The notes under the pieces: model-generated | The model's input: the letters and a program-made list of their open reading frames with translations, nothing else | Database searches by the model: none | What the model was told of the DNA's origin: nothing | Program-made: the position numbers and the translations under genes | From: Palleronia pelagia | Lineage (GTDB): Bacteria > Pseudomonadota > Alphaproteobacteria > Rhodobacterales > Rhodobacteraceae | Assembly: GCF_900110115.1 (NCBI RefSeq) | Contig: NZ_FOCM01000004.1 | Coordinates: 124,001 to 188,000, forward strand | Direction of reading: 5' to 3' | DNA length: 64,000 nt | Shown here: positions 53,691 through 62,257 of the stretch, in pieces | Layout: each line of letters begins with the position of its first letter | Position numbering within the stretch: the stretch's first letter is position 1

Positions 53691-54974
53691 TTATTCGACC
53701 TCGTCGAGCTGCCCCGCCACCCCCACGGCCGCAAGCGACATCACCGCGAACAGCGCCAGGGTCGTGCCCGCGCCCCAGATCGAGGCCAGCGCGCCGAAGA
53801 GGCCCGATCCAAGCAGCACGACGCCGATGACGGTGTTGCTGACGGCGGTGTAGCTGGCCCGCTTGTCGCCGGGCGCCATGTCGACCAGGTAGGTCGACCG
53901 CCCCTGCCGCACGCCGTGATAGGCGATCATCAGGACGAACAGCACCGCGGGCATGGCCCACCACTGGCCGGCCAGACCCGACATCTCGAGAAGCAGCGCG
54001 GCCCCCAACGCCAGCGCGGCGACCACGCCCGACAGGCGCAGCACGTTGCGCGACGACCGGTCGGACATCCGGCCCCAGACATAGGACGACAGGAAGGACG
54101 CCACCGACGACGCCAGCACCAGTGCGCCCAGCTGGTCGAAGCCGCCCTGCCCCGCCTTGGCCCCCAAAAGGATCAGGTAGGGCGGCGCCAGCGCCGTGGC
54201 GGTCAGCAAGCCCCGCACGATGATGAACAGAAGAAGCTGCCGGTCCTCGGTCAGAAGCGACATCTGCCCCAGCGATGTGCCCTCGGGCTCTTGCGGGGTC
54301 GGCTGTTCCCGCAGGGTCGAGAACAGCGCCCCCGCGATCAGCCACAGCGCGGCCGCGAGGCTCAGCGCGCCGATGACCAGCGCGAACCGCGGGCCGAGGT
54401 CCAGCACGAGGATCAGCGCGAAGACGATGACGCCGACGCTCGCCACGCTGGCCGCGAGCCCCGTGGCCGAGCCGCGCCGCGACGTGCCCACGGTCTTGCC
54501 GAGAATGTCCTTGTAGCTGACCGAGCAGACGGACCGCGCCAGCGCCAGCACCGCCAGAAGCAGGCAGATTACGATGCCCGCCGCGTTGCCGTCAAGCGTC
54601 AGGCCTGCCAGCACGATCCCCGCACATGCGGCGCCCTGCACCGCCGATCCGCCCGCCCAGGCCCATTTGCGCCGGGCCATCGCGTGAATGCGCGGCGCCG
54701 TGAACAGCTGCGGCAGCAGCGCGCCCGCCTCGCGGATCGGGACCAGCAGCCCGACGAGGAAGGACGACGCGCCCAGCGTGTTCAGCAGCCAGCTCAGCAC
54801 CAGCTTGGGCGACAGCAGCCCGTCGGCCAGCTTGGTCATCGACAGCGACGTGGCATGGCGCAGGAAATTGCCGGGCTCGTCGGCCTGCGCTTCCTCGTTC
54901 AACCCGCCGGGGTCGTCGGTGTCGTCGGTCAATGCCTCGAACAGCGTTTCCTCGTAACTCGTCGTGTCGCTCAT
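53691..54974 (-). CDS. MFS transporter
   Basis: A 427-aa inner-membrane protein with about twelve hydrophobic segments after a 50-residue acidic cytoplasmic start (LTDDTDDPGGLNEEAQ). DGLLSPKLVLSWLL, APRIHAMARRKWAW (cytoplasmic 2-3 loop) and SSYVWGRMSDRSSRNVL (the 8-9 loop with GRMSDR) are MFS patterns. CGGAGGGCGGG precedes the ATG at 54974. It is divergent from an ArsR-type regulator fused to an SRPBCC domain, which may control it. Cargo unknown. Confidence 0.85.
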   Translation of the reverse strand: MSDTTSYEETLFEALTDDTDDPGGLNEEAQADEPGNFLRHATSLSMTKLADGLLSPKLVLSWLLNTLGASSFLVGLLVPIREAGALLPQLFTAPRIHAMARRKWAWAGGSAVQGAACAGIVLAGLTLDGNAAGIVICLLLAVLALARSVCSVSYKDILGKTVGTSRRGSATGLAASVASVGVIVFALILVLDLGPRFALVIGALSLAAALWLIAGALFSTLREQPTPQEPEGTSLGQMSLLTEDRQLLLFIIVRGLLTATALAPPYLILLGAKAGQGGFDQLGALVLASSVASFLSSYVWGRMSDRSSRNVLRLSGVVAALALGAALLLEMSGLAGQWWAMPAVLFVLMIAYHGVRQGRSTYLVDMAPGDKRASYTAVSNTVIGVVLLGSGLFGALASIWGAGTTLALFAVMSLAAVGVAGQLDEVE

Positions 54975-55070
54975 CCCGCCCTCCGTCTGACCTGATCGCA
55001 TCTAGCACCCCGCGGGCGCGAGACACGTTACCATATTGACACGTGACTAAATGCGCACCTATTGTGATCC

Positions 55071-55832
55071 ATGGACGCGATCTTCAAAGCCCTCAACGAC
55101 CCCTCCCGCCGCGCGCTGCTGGACGCGCTGCGCCGGCGCGATGGACAGACCCTGACCGAGCTTGTCGAAACCATCGACATGACCCGCTTCGGGGTCGCCA
55201 AGCACCTTGGGCTTCTCGAGGACGCGCACCTGATCACCACCGTCAAGCGCGGGCGTTTCAAGTACCACTATCTCAATGCCGTGCCCCTGCAGGAACTGGT
55301 CGACCGCTGGATCGAACCGATGCTGGCAGGGCCCACCGCGCGCGGCCTCATCGACCTGAAAACACACTTGGAAAAGGACACTGCCATGCTGACGCAACCC
55401 AAGCCCGACCTGGTGCTGCATACCTTCATCCGCTGCACCCGCGACGCCCTGTGGGAGGCGCTGACCCGCGCCGAAATCCGGGCAGGCTATCACTTCGCCG
55501 CGAAATCCGTCGAGGGCGACCTTGCGAAACCCGGCGATGCCGTGGTGATGACCCGCCTCGACGGCGGCCCGATGCTGCGCGAGGAGGTCATCGCCCTCAC
55601 GCCCAAGTCCCGCATCGAAGCCACGTTCGAGCCTGCCTGGATGCCGGACGCTCCGTCTTCGCGCACCGTCATGATGATCGAAGAAAGCCCCGGCGGCATG
55701 AAGCTGACCGTCGAGCATTATGACCTGCCGCCGGGCTCGGAGGGCGTGAACGAAGGCTGGTCGCGTCTGCTGTCGGGTCTGAAGACCTGGCTCGAGACCG
55801 GCGAAAGCGTGCGCTTCGCGCAGGCAGGCTGA
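55071..55832 (+). CDS. ArsR-type HTH fused to SRPBCC (AHSA1-like) domain
   Basis: A 253-aa two-domain protein. Residues 1-90 are an ArsR winged helix (IFKALNDPSRRALLDALRRRDGQTL, RFGVAKHLGLLEDAHLI). Residues about 105-250 are an SRPBCC ligand-pocket domain (LHTFIRCTRDALWEALT; GWSRLLSGLKTWLETG). In many bacteria these two are separate adjacent genes; here they are fused, so one protein may bind both DNA and a hydrophobic ligand. No metal-binding cysteine motif of ArsR is seen. It is divergent from an MFS gene; a CACGTG lies in the shared 96-nt gap. An intrinsic terminator follows. Confidence 0.85.
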   Translation: MDAIFKALNDPSRRALLDALRRRDGQTLTELVETIDMTRFGVAKHLGLLEDAHLITTVKRGRFKYHYLNAVPLQELVDRWIEPMLAGPTARGLIDLKTHLEKDTAMLTQPKPDLVLHTFIRCTRDALWEALTRAEIRAGYHFAAKSVEGDLAKPGDAVVMTRLDGGPMLREEVIALTPKSRIEATFEPAWMPDAPSSRTVMMIEESPGGMKLTVEHYDLPPGSEGVNEGWSRLLSGLKTWLETGESVRFAQAG

Positions 55833-55928
55833 GCCGGGGAAGGCTTTGATCGACCCGTGGCCATGCCCGGCGACGGAAGGGCACGGCCAACACGAGCCCC
55901 ACGCGGGCCCGGACTTACAGCACACGAG

Positions 55929-55973
55929 AAGACAGGGCGCGGCGCTTTCAACGGGCGCCGCGCCCTTTGTCTT
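55929..55973 (+). terminator. intrinsic terminator between the ArsR-SRPBCC gene and thrS
   Basis: GGGCGCGGCGC (55935-55945), 9-nt loop, GCGCCGCGCCC (55955-55965), then TTTGTCTT; outer bases AAGACA and TGTCTT also pair. Strong stem with a T-rich tail. Confidence 0.8.
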
Positions 55974-56060
55974 GACTTGGGCGCCGGTCCCCGGCACTCG
56001 GGGGCCACATAACTTGCAACCGGGCGTTCCGTGGGCGCCAAACCGACGAGGAGGCCCGAC

Positions 56061-58040
56061 ATGGCCCAGATCTCCCTCACCTTTCCCGATGGCAATGCGC
56101 GCGCGTTCGACGCCGGCGTGACCGCGGCCGACGTGGCCGCGTCGATCAGCACGTCGCTGGGCAAGAAGGCCATTTCCGCCAGCCTCGACGGCGAACACTG
56201 GGACCTGCAATGGCCGATCGAGCGTGACGGCGCCATCGCCATCCACACGCTGCAGGACGACGCCCCGGCGCTGGAACTGATCCGCCACGACCTGGCCCAC
56301 ATCATGGCCCGCGCGGTTCAGGAGATCTGGCCGGACGTGAAGGTGACCATCGGACCCGTGACCGATCACGGCTGGTTCTACGACTTCGACCGGACCGAGC
56401 CCTTCACCCCCGAGGACCTGGGCCAGATCGAGGACCGGATGCGCAAGATCATCAACGCGCGCGAGCCCGTGCGCACCGAGATCTGGGACCGCGCCCGCGC
56501 CATCGCCCATTACGAAGAGACCGGTGAGCCGTTCAAGGTCGAGCTGATCGAGCGCATCCCCGAGGACGCGCCCATCCGCATGTACTGGCACGGCGACTGG
56601 CAGGATCTCTGCCGCGGCCCCCATCTGGCGCATACGGGACAGGTGCCCGGCGATGCATTCAAGCTGATGGGCGTTTCCGGCGCCTACTGGTTCGGTGACG
56701 TGACCCGGCCGCAGCTGCAGCGGATCACCGGCGTGGCCTTCAAGAACAAGAAGGACCTGAACGCGCACCTGACCATGCTCGAGGAGGCCGCCAAGCGCGA
56801 CCACCGCAAACTCGGCCGCGAGATGGACTTGTTCCACATGCAGGAAGAGGCCCCCGGGCAGGTCTTCTGGCACCCCAATGGCTGGACGATCTACACCGCA
56901 CTGCAGGACTACATTCGCCGCAAGCAGCGCGCCGGCGGCTACCGCGAGATCAACACTCCGCAGGTGGTCGACCGCAAGCTGTGGGAAGCTTCGGGCCACT
57001 GGGACAAGTACCAGCACCACATGTTCCTGGTCGAGGTGGACGAGTCCCGCGATGGCGAGGAGGACGACGCCTCGGCCAAAAGCAAGGCGCACACCCGCAT
57101 CAACGCGCTGAAGCCCATGAACTGCCCCTGCCACGTTCAGGTTTACAACCAGGGGCTGAAATCCTACCGCGACCTGCCGCTGCGGCTGGCCGAGTTCGGG
57201 TCCTGCGCGCGGTTCGAGCCGTCGGGCGCGCTGCACGGGATCATGCGGGTTCGGGGTTTCACCCAGGACGACGCCCACATCTTCTGCGCCGAGGAGCAGA
57301 TCGAGGAGGAATGCGCCCGCTTCATCGAGTTCCTGGCCGATGTCTACGCCGAGCTTGGCTTTCCCACCTTCGAGATCAAGTTCGCCACCCGTCCCGAGAA
57401 ACGCGTGGGGTCCGAAGAATCGTGGGATTACGTCGAGAATGCGCTGGAGGAGGCGATCCGCAAGACCGGGCGCACCTACACGCTCGAGGCCGGGGACGGT
57501 GCGTTTTACGGACCGAAGCTCGACTTCTACCTGACCGACGCCATCGGGCGGGTCTGGCAGTGCGGCACGTTCCAGGTCGACCCCAACCTGCCCGAGCGTC
57601 TGGACGCGACCTATGTGGGGCAGGACGGCGAGAAGCATCGCCCGTTCATGCTGCACCGCGCCGCGCTGGGATCGTTCGAGCGGTTCATCGGTATCCTGAT
57701 CGAGGAGCATGCCGGCCGCCTGCCGCTGTGGCTTGCGCCGCGGCAGGTGGTGGTGGCGTCCATCGTGTCCGACGCGGACGAGTATGTTTCGGAAATCACG
57801 GAGCTTCTGCGGAAGAACGGCATCCGGGCCGAGGCCGACACCCGCAACGAGAAGATCAACTACAAGGTGCGCGAACACTCGGTCGGCAAGGTGCCGGTGA
57901 TCCTTGCCATTGGCGCGCGCGAGGTCGAGGAGCGGACCGTGTCGCTGCGCCGGCTGGGCGAGAAGCAGACGCGCAGCCTGACGCTGGACGCGCTGGTGGA
58001 CGAGCTGGTGGCCGAGGCCACGCCGCCGGATCTCAGGTGA
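56061..58040 (+). CDS. thrS: threonyl-tRNA synthetase
   Basis: A 659-aa class II synthetase. A TGS domain (about 1-62), an editing domain with [11 protein letters not shown] and [10 protein letters not shown], the catalytic core (motif 1 and 2; zinc ligand C355 in [34 protein letters not shown]) and the anticodon-binding domain (from about 560: [12 protein letters not shown]) are all present. The core has NCPCH where many have NCPGH, and an acidic insert ([12 protein letters not shown]) precedes it. GACGAGGAGGCCCGAC gives a good ribosome site. Its last 8 nt overlap the convergent ArsC-like gene. No T-box was seen upstream. Confidence 0.96.
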   Translation: MAQISLTFPDGNARAFDAGVTAADVAASISTSLGKKAISASLDGEHWDLQWPIERDGAIAIHTLQDDAPALELIRHDLAHIMARAVQEIWPDVKVTIGPVTDHGWFYDFDRTEPFTPEDLGQIEDRMRKIINAREPVRTEIWDRARAIAHYEETGEPFKVELIERIPEDAPIRMYWHGDWQDLCRGPHLAHTGQVPGDAFKLMGVSGAYWFGDVTRPQLQRITGVAFKNKKDLNAHLTMLEEAAKRDHRKLGREMDLFHMQEEAPGQVFWHPNGWTIYTALQDYIRRKQRAGGYREINTPQVVDRKLWEASGHWDKYQHHMFLVEVDESRDGEEDDASAKSKAHTRINALKPMNCPCHVQVYNQGLKSYRDLPLRLAEFGSCARFEPSGALHGIMRVRGFTQDDAHIFCAEEQIEEECARFIEFLADVYAELGFPTFEIKFATRPEKRVGSEESWDYVENALEEAIRKTGRTYTLEAGDGAFYGPKLDFYLTDAIGRVWQCGTFQVDPNLPERLDATYVGQDGEKHRPFMLHRAALGSFERFIGILIEEHAGRLPLWLAPRQVVVASIVSDADEYVSEITELLRKNGIRAEADTRNEKINYKVREHSVGKVPVILAIGAREVEERTVSLRRLGEKQTRSLTLDALVDELVAEATPPDLR

Positions 58041-58356
58041 GGGCGGCGCGGGTTTCGGGGGTCCAGCCCAGGTAAAGCGTTCCGTCGTGGTCGATGACGG
58101 GACGCTTCATCAGCGTTGGATGCGCCGCGATGAGCGTGGCGGGGTCGCCGGCCCGCTCGGCCTCGTCGAGACCACGCCAGGTGGTCGAGCGGCGGTTGAC
58201 GATGGCGTCGCCGAAGCACGCCACCAGCCGGTCCAGCAGGTCGGCGGGAATCCGGTCGGCGCGGATGTCGCTCACCTGCGGGTCATGGCCCGCCTCCTTG
58301 AGGGATTTCAGGGCCTTGCGGCAGGTATCGCAGGTTTTGAGCGCGTAGACATGCAT
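58033..58356 (-). CDS. ArsC/Spx family protein
   Basis: A 107-aa thioredoxin-fold protein. The CxxC is KTCDTC (C9, C12) at the start of helix 1; [24 protein letters not shown] and [14 protein letters not shown] are the family blocks. The NRRST and KRPVI pattern fits the Spx/YffB-like branch rather than true arsenate reductases, and no ars genes are near. The ATG at 58356 is preferred to upstream GTGs. The 3' end overlaps thrS by 8 nt in convergent orientation. Confidence 0.85.
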   Translation of the reverse strand: MHVYALKTCDTCRKALKSLKEAGHDPQVSDIRADRIPADLLDRLVACFGDAIVNRRSTTWRGLDEAERAGDPATLIAAHPTLMKRPVIDHDGTLYLGWTPETRAALT

Positions 58357-58549
58357 CTTTGTCACCGTTGGAGAATTTGACACCGTAGTTTTTCTTGCAA
58401 TCGAAGGCAGAATTTATCAGCCTTTTTGCGTGATTAGCACTGAACGACCGGCGAGCCTTCCCTCGGAGCGGCCACTACTGGGACTTTCTGGCTGCACCAC
58501 CCCCGCCGCAATACCGCGGGCGGGACCACGACGACAGGGAGAAAACGGC

Positions 58550-58756
58550 ATGCCCACTGGCACCGTAAAATGGTTCAATACTACCAAGGGCTTCGGCTTC
58601 ATCGCGCCGGATGCCGGCGGCAAGGACGTCTTCGTCCATATCTCGGCGGTGGAACGCGCCGGGATGACCGGCTTGGCCGACAACCAGAAGGTGAGCTATG
58701 AGCTGATCGCGGGCCGTGACGGCCGCGAATCGGCGGGCGAACTTCAAGCGCTCTGA
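58550..58756 (+). CDS. cold-shock domain protein
   Basis: A 68-aa single OB-fold protein of the CspA family. MPTGTVKWFNTTKGFGFI carries RNP1 (KGFGFI) and VFVHIS is RNP2. It binds single-stranded RNA and may act as an RNA chaperone. A long leader (about 170 nt from the divergent ArsC-like gene), with a GC-rich hairpin at about 58501-58522 just before the ribosome site (GGGAGAAAACGGC), would allow temperature control at RNA level; this is an inference. A perfect terminator follows. Confidence 0.93.
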   Translation: MPTGTVKWFNTTKGFGFIAPDAGGKDVFVHISAVERAGMTGLADNQKVSYELIAGRDGRESAGELQAL

Positions 58757-58781
58757 CGCTCAGGATATTCCCGAGGATCTG

Positions 58782-58812
58782 GCCCGCGCCGCCCACCCGG
58801 CGCGGGCTTTTT
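58782..58812 (+). terminator. intrinsic terminator of the cold-shock gene
   Basis: GCCCGCGCCG, 6-nt loop, CGGCGCGGGC (10 perfect pairs) and then TTTTT, 26 nt after the stop codon. Confidence 0.88.
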
Positions 58813-58964
58813 CGTGCACGGCCCGTGCAGCACGTGTGCCGCATGCGTCGGGTCAGCGTGCCCGCCGCGTGCACCGACCTGCCCACGGCGTACACCCGCC
58901 GGCACGGGGCGTGCCGACGGCGTCGGACAAGTGGCACGGTGCGTGCACCGCGCGTCGGACAGGA
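58813..58964. other. GTGC/GCAC-dense intergenic stretch
   Basis: About 150 nt between the cold-shock terminator and the small secreted protein gene, packed with GTGC, GCAC and GTGCACGG-like words (for example GTGCACGG, GCAGCACGTGTGC, GCGTGCACCG, GGTGCGTGCACCG). No reading frame is convincing. It can form several alternative short hairpins. Confidence 0.35.
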
Positions 58965-59237
58965 TCAGTCGAGACCCTTGTGCGTCGGGATGCCCTTCTC
59001 GGCCGGGATGTACTCGACCCGGCGGGGCGCGTGGCGCCGGGGGACCGGGTGCTGCATCACCTGGGCATAGGTCATGTGGGTGGTGGGTTTGCCGCAGCAG
59101 ATCTCGCCGCCCGCGTAGACGGGCTGGAGCCCATTGGGGCAGAAGTTCTCGTGCGTCTTGAACGGATAGACCTGCTGTTCGGCCATGGCCGGCGCGGCGA
59201 GACAGCCCAGCGCCAGGGCGATTGCGATACGTTTCAT
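58965..59237 (-). CDS. small secreted hypothetical protein
   Basis: A 90-aa protein with a clear signal peptide (MKRIAIALALGCLAAPAMA). The mature part has two short Cys motifs (ENFCPNGLQP and GEICCGKP), so it may form disulfides or bind a metal in the periplasm. GAGGGG precedes the start at 59237. No known family recognised; I recall similar small proteins in roseobacters. A longer upstream in-frame reading runs into the repeat region and is rejected. Confidence 0.7.
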   Translation of the reverse strand: MKRIAIALALGCLAAPAMAEQQVYPFKTHENFCPNGLQPVYAGGEICCGKPTTHMTYAQVMQHPVPRRHAPRRVEYIPAEKGIPTHKGLD

Positions 59238-59371
59238 ATTGACCCCTCGTCGGTGGCCCCCGGGCCGATCCCGCGCGCCTGTGAAGGGAAGGCTAGCCGC
59301 GAGATGCCGCCCGGTCAATTTCCCGGTTTGGAAACAGTGGGGTAAGGCCCGGTCGCGGCCCTGGCCGCGAT

Positions 59372-59394
59372 GGGGCTTTCCAGTGGAAAGCCCC
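59372..59394. repeat. perfect hairpin
   Basis: GGGGCTTTCC-AGT-GGAAAGCCCC, a perfect 10-bp stem. The core CCAGTGG recurs with different but still pairing flanks inside the tandem repeat units. Confidence 0.7.
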
Positions 59395-59405
59395 AAGGGC
59401 CGAAC

Positions 59406-59427
59406 GCGGATTGCGCGAGCAATCCGC
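59406..59427. repeat. perfect hairpin
   Basis: GCGGATTGC-GCGA-GCAATCCGC, a perfect 9-bp stem with a GNRA-type loop, 7 nt before the tandem repeats begin. Confidence 0.7.
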
Positions 59428-59433
59428 AGGCAA

Positions 59434-59702
59434 GCGTGAAGCGCCCGGTCTGGGGTTCGCCGGGACCGTCGCGCCAGTGGCGCGGCGGAAGCCCGGGGGA
59501 CGGTCGGGCGTCTACGGTCGTGCGTCTCGGAGAGGGCAGCGCCCGGCCCGAGGGGGGCGTGAAGCGCCCGCCCTGGGGTTCGCCGGGACCGTCGCGCCAG
59601 TGGCGCGGCGTCAGCCCGGCGGACGGTCGGGCGTCTACGGTCGTGCGTCTCGGAGAGGGCAGCGCCCGGCCCGAGGGGGGGCGTGAAGCGCCCGCCCTGG
59701 GG
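59434..59702. repeat. tandem repeat, unit about 123 nt, two full copies plus a fragment
   Basis: Copies begin with GCGTGAAGCGCCCG at 59434, 59557 and 59681; the third is cut after about 22 nt. The two full copies are nearly identical. Differences cluster near GGTCTGGGG/GCCCTGGGG and GGAAGCCCGGGGG/GTCAGCCCGGCGG. Each contains CGCGCCA-G-TGGCGCG, a perfect 7-bp stem. No coding function is evident. Confidence 0.85.
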
Positions 59703-59717
59703 GGCGGGTCGGGCGCT

Positions 59718-59736
59718 GCCCGGCGTGCCGCCGGGC
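59718..59736. repeat. perfect hairpin 3' of the AT-rich gene
   Basis: GCCCGGCG-TGC-CGCCGGGC, 21 nt past the stop of the minus-strand gene at 59757. No T-run follows on that strand, so it is not a standard terminator. Confidence 0.55.
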
Positions 59737-59756
59737 GATCGAAGATGCAATTATAT

Positions 59757-61133
59757 CTATGGGACACGAAAGATATCCAAAAAACCCTCTATCCCTCTTG
59801 CGTCTCGAAAGACCACCCACGATGAAGCAGAATAGTAGTCCAATCCATCCAGCTTTGCCATCTCCGCAAATCTAAGGATGTTCTCATTATCATCTGTGAC
59901 GCAAGCATGAGCCAATCGCACAACAGCCGAAGAGTCTGACCAGTCGTGGCTTCGAAGAACCTCCGCGATTTTCCGCTCACGCTCCTTGCTTTCCATATCC
60001 CGATCAATCTTATAGCTCAGCGCATGATTAATCACAAAAGCGGAACGCTCTCTGTTCGTCAGGCTTCTCGGCCCATTTTTACCGAACACACACAGCCTTC
60101 GCGCCATCTTAGTCAATCCGGCATCGAGAAACTCATGAGAGTCTGACAAGACACACGATCGAGAGCTCTCAAGATCACGGGGAAGAAGTTTCTGCCAAAG
60201 TAAGTGAAGACAGAAATATCCAACTTGATAAATACGCGCGACTGAGCGACGCAGGTACTTCCGAGTTATCCGCACTTGTTCGCCAATTCTAGGTAGATCC
60301 TCAGGATTACACCCTGCTGCAACGCAGTTATCGATATACCGTCGGTTAACAATACCACCAGCGTGCGCTATTATGTGTCGCCTCTGGCACGCTTCCGTAA
60401 ATTCGGCAATTAGTTCTTTATCACTCGTAAAATTAACAGAGAACTTCTTCTCCAGCTCACGAAGGATTTTGGTATGACCGGTATTCAGAAGTAATTTCTC
60501 GATTTTTGACTCGATCACTGCATTTCGGGCATCAGACACTGAATCAAACTCCATCAGCTCACCGAGAGAAATTGTATCATCGTCTTGCGCAAATATTTCC
60601 GGCTTGATCTCGGCCATAAGCCTCAACATATTCGCCAGCAGAACCTCATACTCTGATAAATACGCACCTAGAGTTGTTTGCAGCATATTACCAGCAACAA
60701 CCACGACGTGAGTCGACCTATTTATCCGGTTGATAAGATGTCTTACATCTTCAGATCGGATCTCAAATTCTTTGACACTGGTTTCACCGTCAAAATACTC
60801 CCTCTCCTCCACCGCTTGTTCTGATGCGATCTTTCGAATACTTTCGGTATTCTCCCCAATGATATTATCTACACTTCGGCTGGCGATCGCAGGAATAGTA
60901 TCAAAAAATGCTAACGCTGTTTCTGTCCATTCAATGCTTAGAAGCCTCAGCTTGTCGCTTTCCGTAACCTCGGGAAGTTTCTCGACTTTCGATGATTCTT
61001 CAATTTCTTCGGCACTTCCTTCGTCGGGTTCAGCCTCTTCGTCATCTGAAACAAATTCGATGCGGGAAGCGCCGTCACTCAGATAACTTAACCTGAAGGT
61101 GACTGTATCTTTGCGGGTATCAGCTCCACCCAT
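59757..61133 (-). CDS. AT-rich accessory gene, hypothetical protein with HEPN-like motif
   Basis: A 458-aa protein of no family I can name with confidence. The N-terminus has an acidic patch (about 29-58). The middle (about 145-310) is helical and contains QRRHIIAHAGGIVNRRY (250-266), an R-x4-H motif with the following glycines and Tyr as in HEPN/RiboL-PSP-type RNase domains. The C-terminus (about 358-458) is another helical region. Two 60-nt lines of the gene that I counted are 40% and 48% GC, far below neighbours, and it uses ATA, TTA and AGA codons rare elsewhere here: likely acquired. Its ATG overlaps the thyX stop (TGATG). A defence or toxin role is only a guess. Confidence 0.75.
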   Translation of the reverse strand: MGGADTRKDTVTFRLSYLSDGASRIEFVSDDEEAEPDEGSAEEIEESSKVEKLPEVTESDKLRLLSIEWTETALAFFDTIPAIASRSVDNIIGENTESIRKIASEQAVEEREYFDGETSVKEFEIRSEDVRHLINRINRSTHVVVVAGNMLQTTLGAYLSEYEVLLANMLRLMAEIKPEIFAQDDDTISLGELMEFDSVSDARNAVIESKIEKLLLNTGHTKILRELEKKFSVNFTSDKELIAEFTEACQRRHIIAHAGGIVNRRYIDNCVAAGCNPEDLPRIGEQVRITRKYLRRSVARIYQVGYFCLHLLWQKLLPRDLESSRSCVLSDSHEFLDAGLTKMARRLCVFGKNGPRSLTNRERSAFVINHALSYKIDRDMESKERERKIAEVLRSHDWSDSSAVVRLAHACVTDDNENILRFAEMAKLDGLDYYSASSWVVFRDARGIEGFLDIFRVP

Positions 61134-62038
61134 CACCCAATCACCCCCATCAACTCCGCCCATTCGCGCTTGGTCAGGCCGCTCGTCTCCTGCGTGACCT
61201 CTTCGCCGGCCAGCATCCGCCGCACGACCTGCACGCCGGTGGCCGAGAGCTGCGCGGCGCCCAGGCGGTATTCCTCGAAGGCGGCATAGGCGAGCGGGAC
61301 CCAGTCGCGGACCAGGTCGCAGATGACCTCGGCGTAGACGCGGATCTCGTACTGGGCGTGGGGGTCGGCGCGCAGGCGGAGGAAGTGGAAGAGGTTGTGC
61401 AGGTCCACCTTCCAGTACCACTGGGTGTAGACATTGGCGGGCAGGTTCATGCGGGCAAGCTCGCGCGCGAGACCCTGCTGCCCCTCCTGCCCCATCATCT
61501 GCTCGTAATGGTCGTAGGCGCGGTCGGAATCGGCCTTGAGGGTTTCCAGCACGCGGGCGGCCTCGTCGCCCTCGAGCGTGGCGCCGCGGCCCTGGTTGTT
61601 GATGCTGGACTGGGCGGCCAGGTGCTCGGGCGCGGGGATGTAGAACTCGCGGTCGAGCACCGAGTAGCGGGCGGAATACTCGTTCACGTTGGCGGTGCGG
61701 TGGCGGATCCACTGGCGCGCGACGAAGACCGGCAGCTTCACGTGCAGCTTGAGCTCGCACATCTCGAACGGGGTCGAGTGCCAGTGCCGCATGAGATAGC
61801 GGATCAGCCCCTCGTCGTTCTGCACCGACTTGGTGCCGCGGCCATAGCTGACGCGCGCGGCCTGGGTGATGGCGGCGTCGTCGCCCATGTAGTCGATGAC
61901 CCGCACGAAGCCGTGGTCGAGCACCGGGTGCGCGCGGTAGAGCTGCGCCTCGATCCCCGGAGAGGTGGCCCGCAGCGTGGGCTGGGACTGGGCGCGCTGG
62001 GCGTCGATTTCGGCCTGCTGGTCGGGCGACAGGGGCAT
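61133..62038 (-). CDS. thyX: FAD-dependent thymidylate synthase ThyX
   Basis: A 301-aa flavoenzyme that makes dTMP from dUMP. The signature [15 protein letters not shown] (RHRxxNxNExSxR form) is complete, preceded by [24 protein letters not shown] (split over about 95-118), with [20 protein letters not shown] as the helical FAD-side block. The start at 62038 ([14 protein letters not shown]) has GGAAGGACA upstream. A downstream AT-rich gene is start-stop coupled to it. No ThyA is in the window. Confidence 0.95.
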   Translation of the reverse strand: MPLSPDQQAEIDAQRAQSQPTLRATSPGIEAQLYRAHPVLDHGFVRVIDYMGDDAAITQAARVSYGRGTKSVQNDEGLIRYLMRHWHSTPFEMCELKLHVKLPVFVARQWIRHRTANVNEYSARYSVLDREFYIPAPEHLAAQSSINNQGRGATLEGDEAARVLETLKADSDRAYDHYEQMMGQEGQQGLARELARMNLPANVYTQWYWKVDLHNLFHFLRLRADPHAQYEIRVYAEVICDLVRDWVPLAYAAFEEYRLGAAQLSATGVQVVRRMLAGEEVTQETSGLTKREWAELMGVIG

Positions 62039-62257
62039 GGGGCGGTGTCCTTCCGGGCTTCGTGAGTCGAGGGCTACCATATCGTGGGGGCGGCACCCGC
62101 AAAACAACCATATGCGGGTTATCCACGACAATTGGGGCAATTTCCCCACAGGCGGGTGACGATTTGGCCGCAACCCCCGGGTGCGCTTGACCGGGCACGC
62201 GGACCGGGGGCACGGTGCCGGAAAAACAACGAGCAGACCTCCAAGGCAGGTAGAGCC

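Larger units (their letters stand above)
59238..59756. other. non-coding repeat and hairpin region
   Basis: 519 nt without a credible gene. It holds, in order, two perfect hairpins (59372-59394 and 59406-59427), a tandem repeat with unit of about 123 nt (59434-59702), and a perfect 8-bp hairpin (59718-59736). Open frames here are repetitive Arg/Pro/Gly-rich artefacts. GC content is very high, then drops sharply at the next gene. Confidence 0.7.

Noticed and set aside
55833-56060. T-box or other leader RNA upstream of thrS
   Set aside because: The hairpin present is a plain terminator of the upstream gene; no T-box sequence or specifier structure was seen.
55059-57878. A very long open frame antisense to thrS and the ArsR-SRPBCC gene
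   Set aside because: It spans two real genes and an intergenic terminator; its composition (Val/Gly/Asp/Arg-rich) is that of antisense reading in high-GC DNA. Similar antisense frames at 35671-37968 and 41129-43711 were rejected for the same reason.
58033-58356. Arsenate reductase call
   Set aside because: The motif pattern fits the Spx/YffB-like branch better, and no arsenic genes are near.
59434-59702. Possible CRISPR-like array
   Set aside because: The unit is about 123 nt with no short repeat/unique spacer alternation and no cas gene nearby; it is a simple tandem duplication.
59315-59767. Open frames on both strands across the repeat region (Arg/Pro/Gly-rich)
   Set aside because: Their repeats mirror the DNA repeat, they lack ribosome sites, and all frames are open only because the DNA is very GC-rich.
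59757-62213. One long protein fusing the AT-rich gene with sequence antisense to itself through thyX
   Set aside because: The upstream part is thyX in a different frame; the ATG at 61133 coupled to the thyX stop explains the AT-rich gene.
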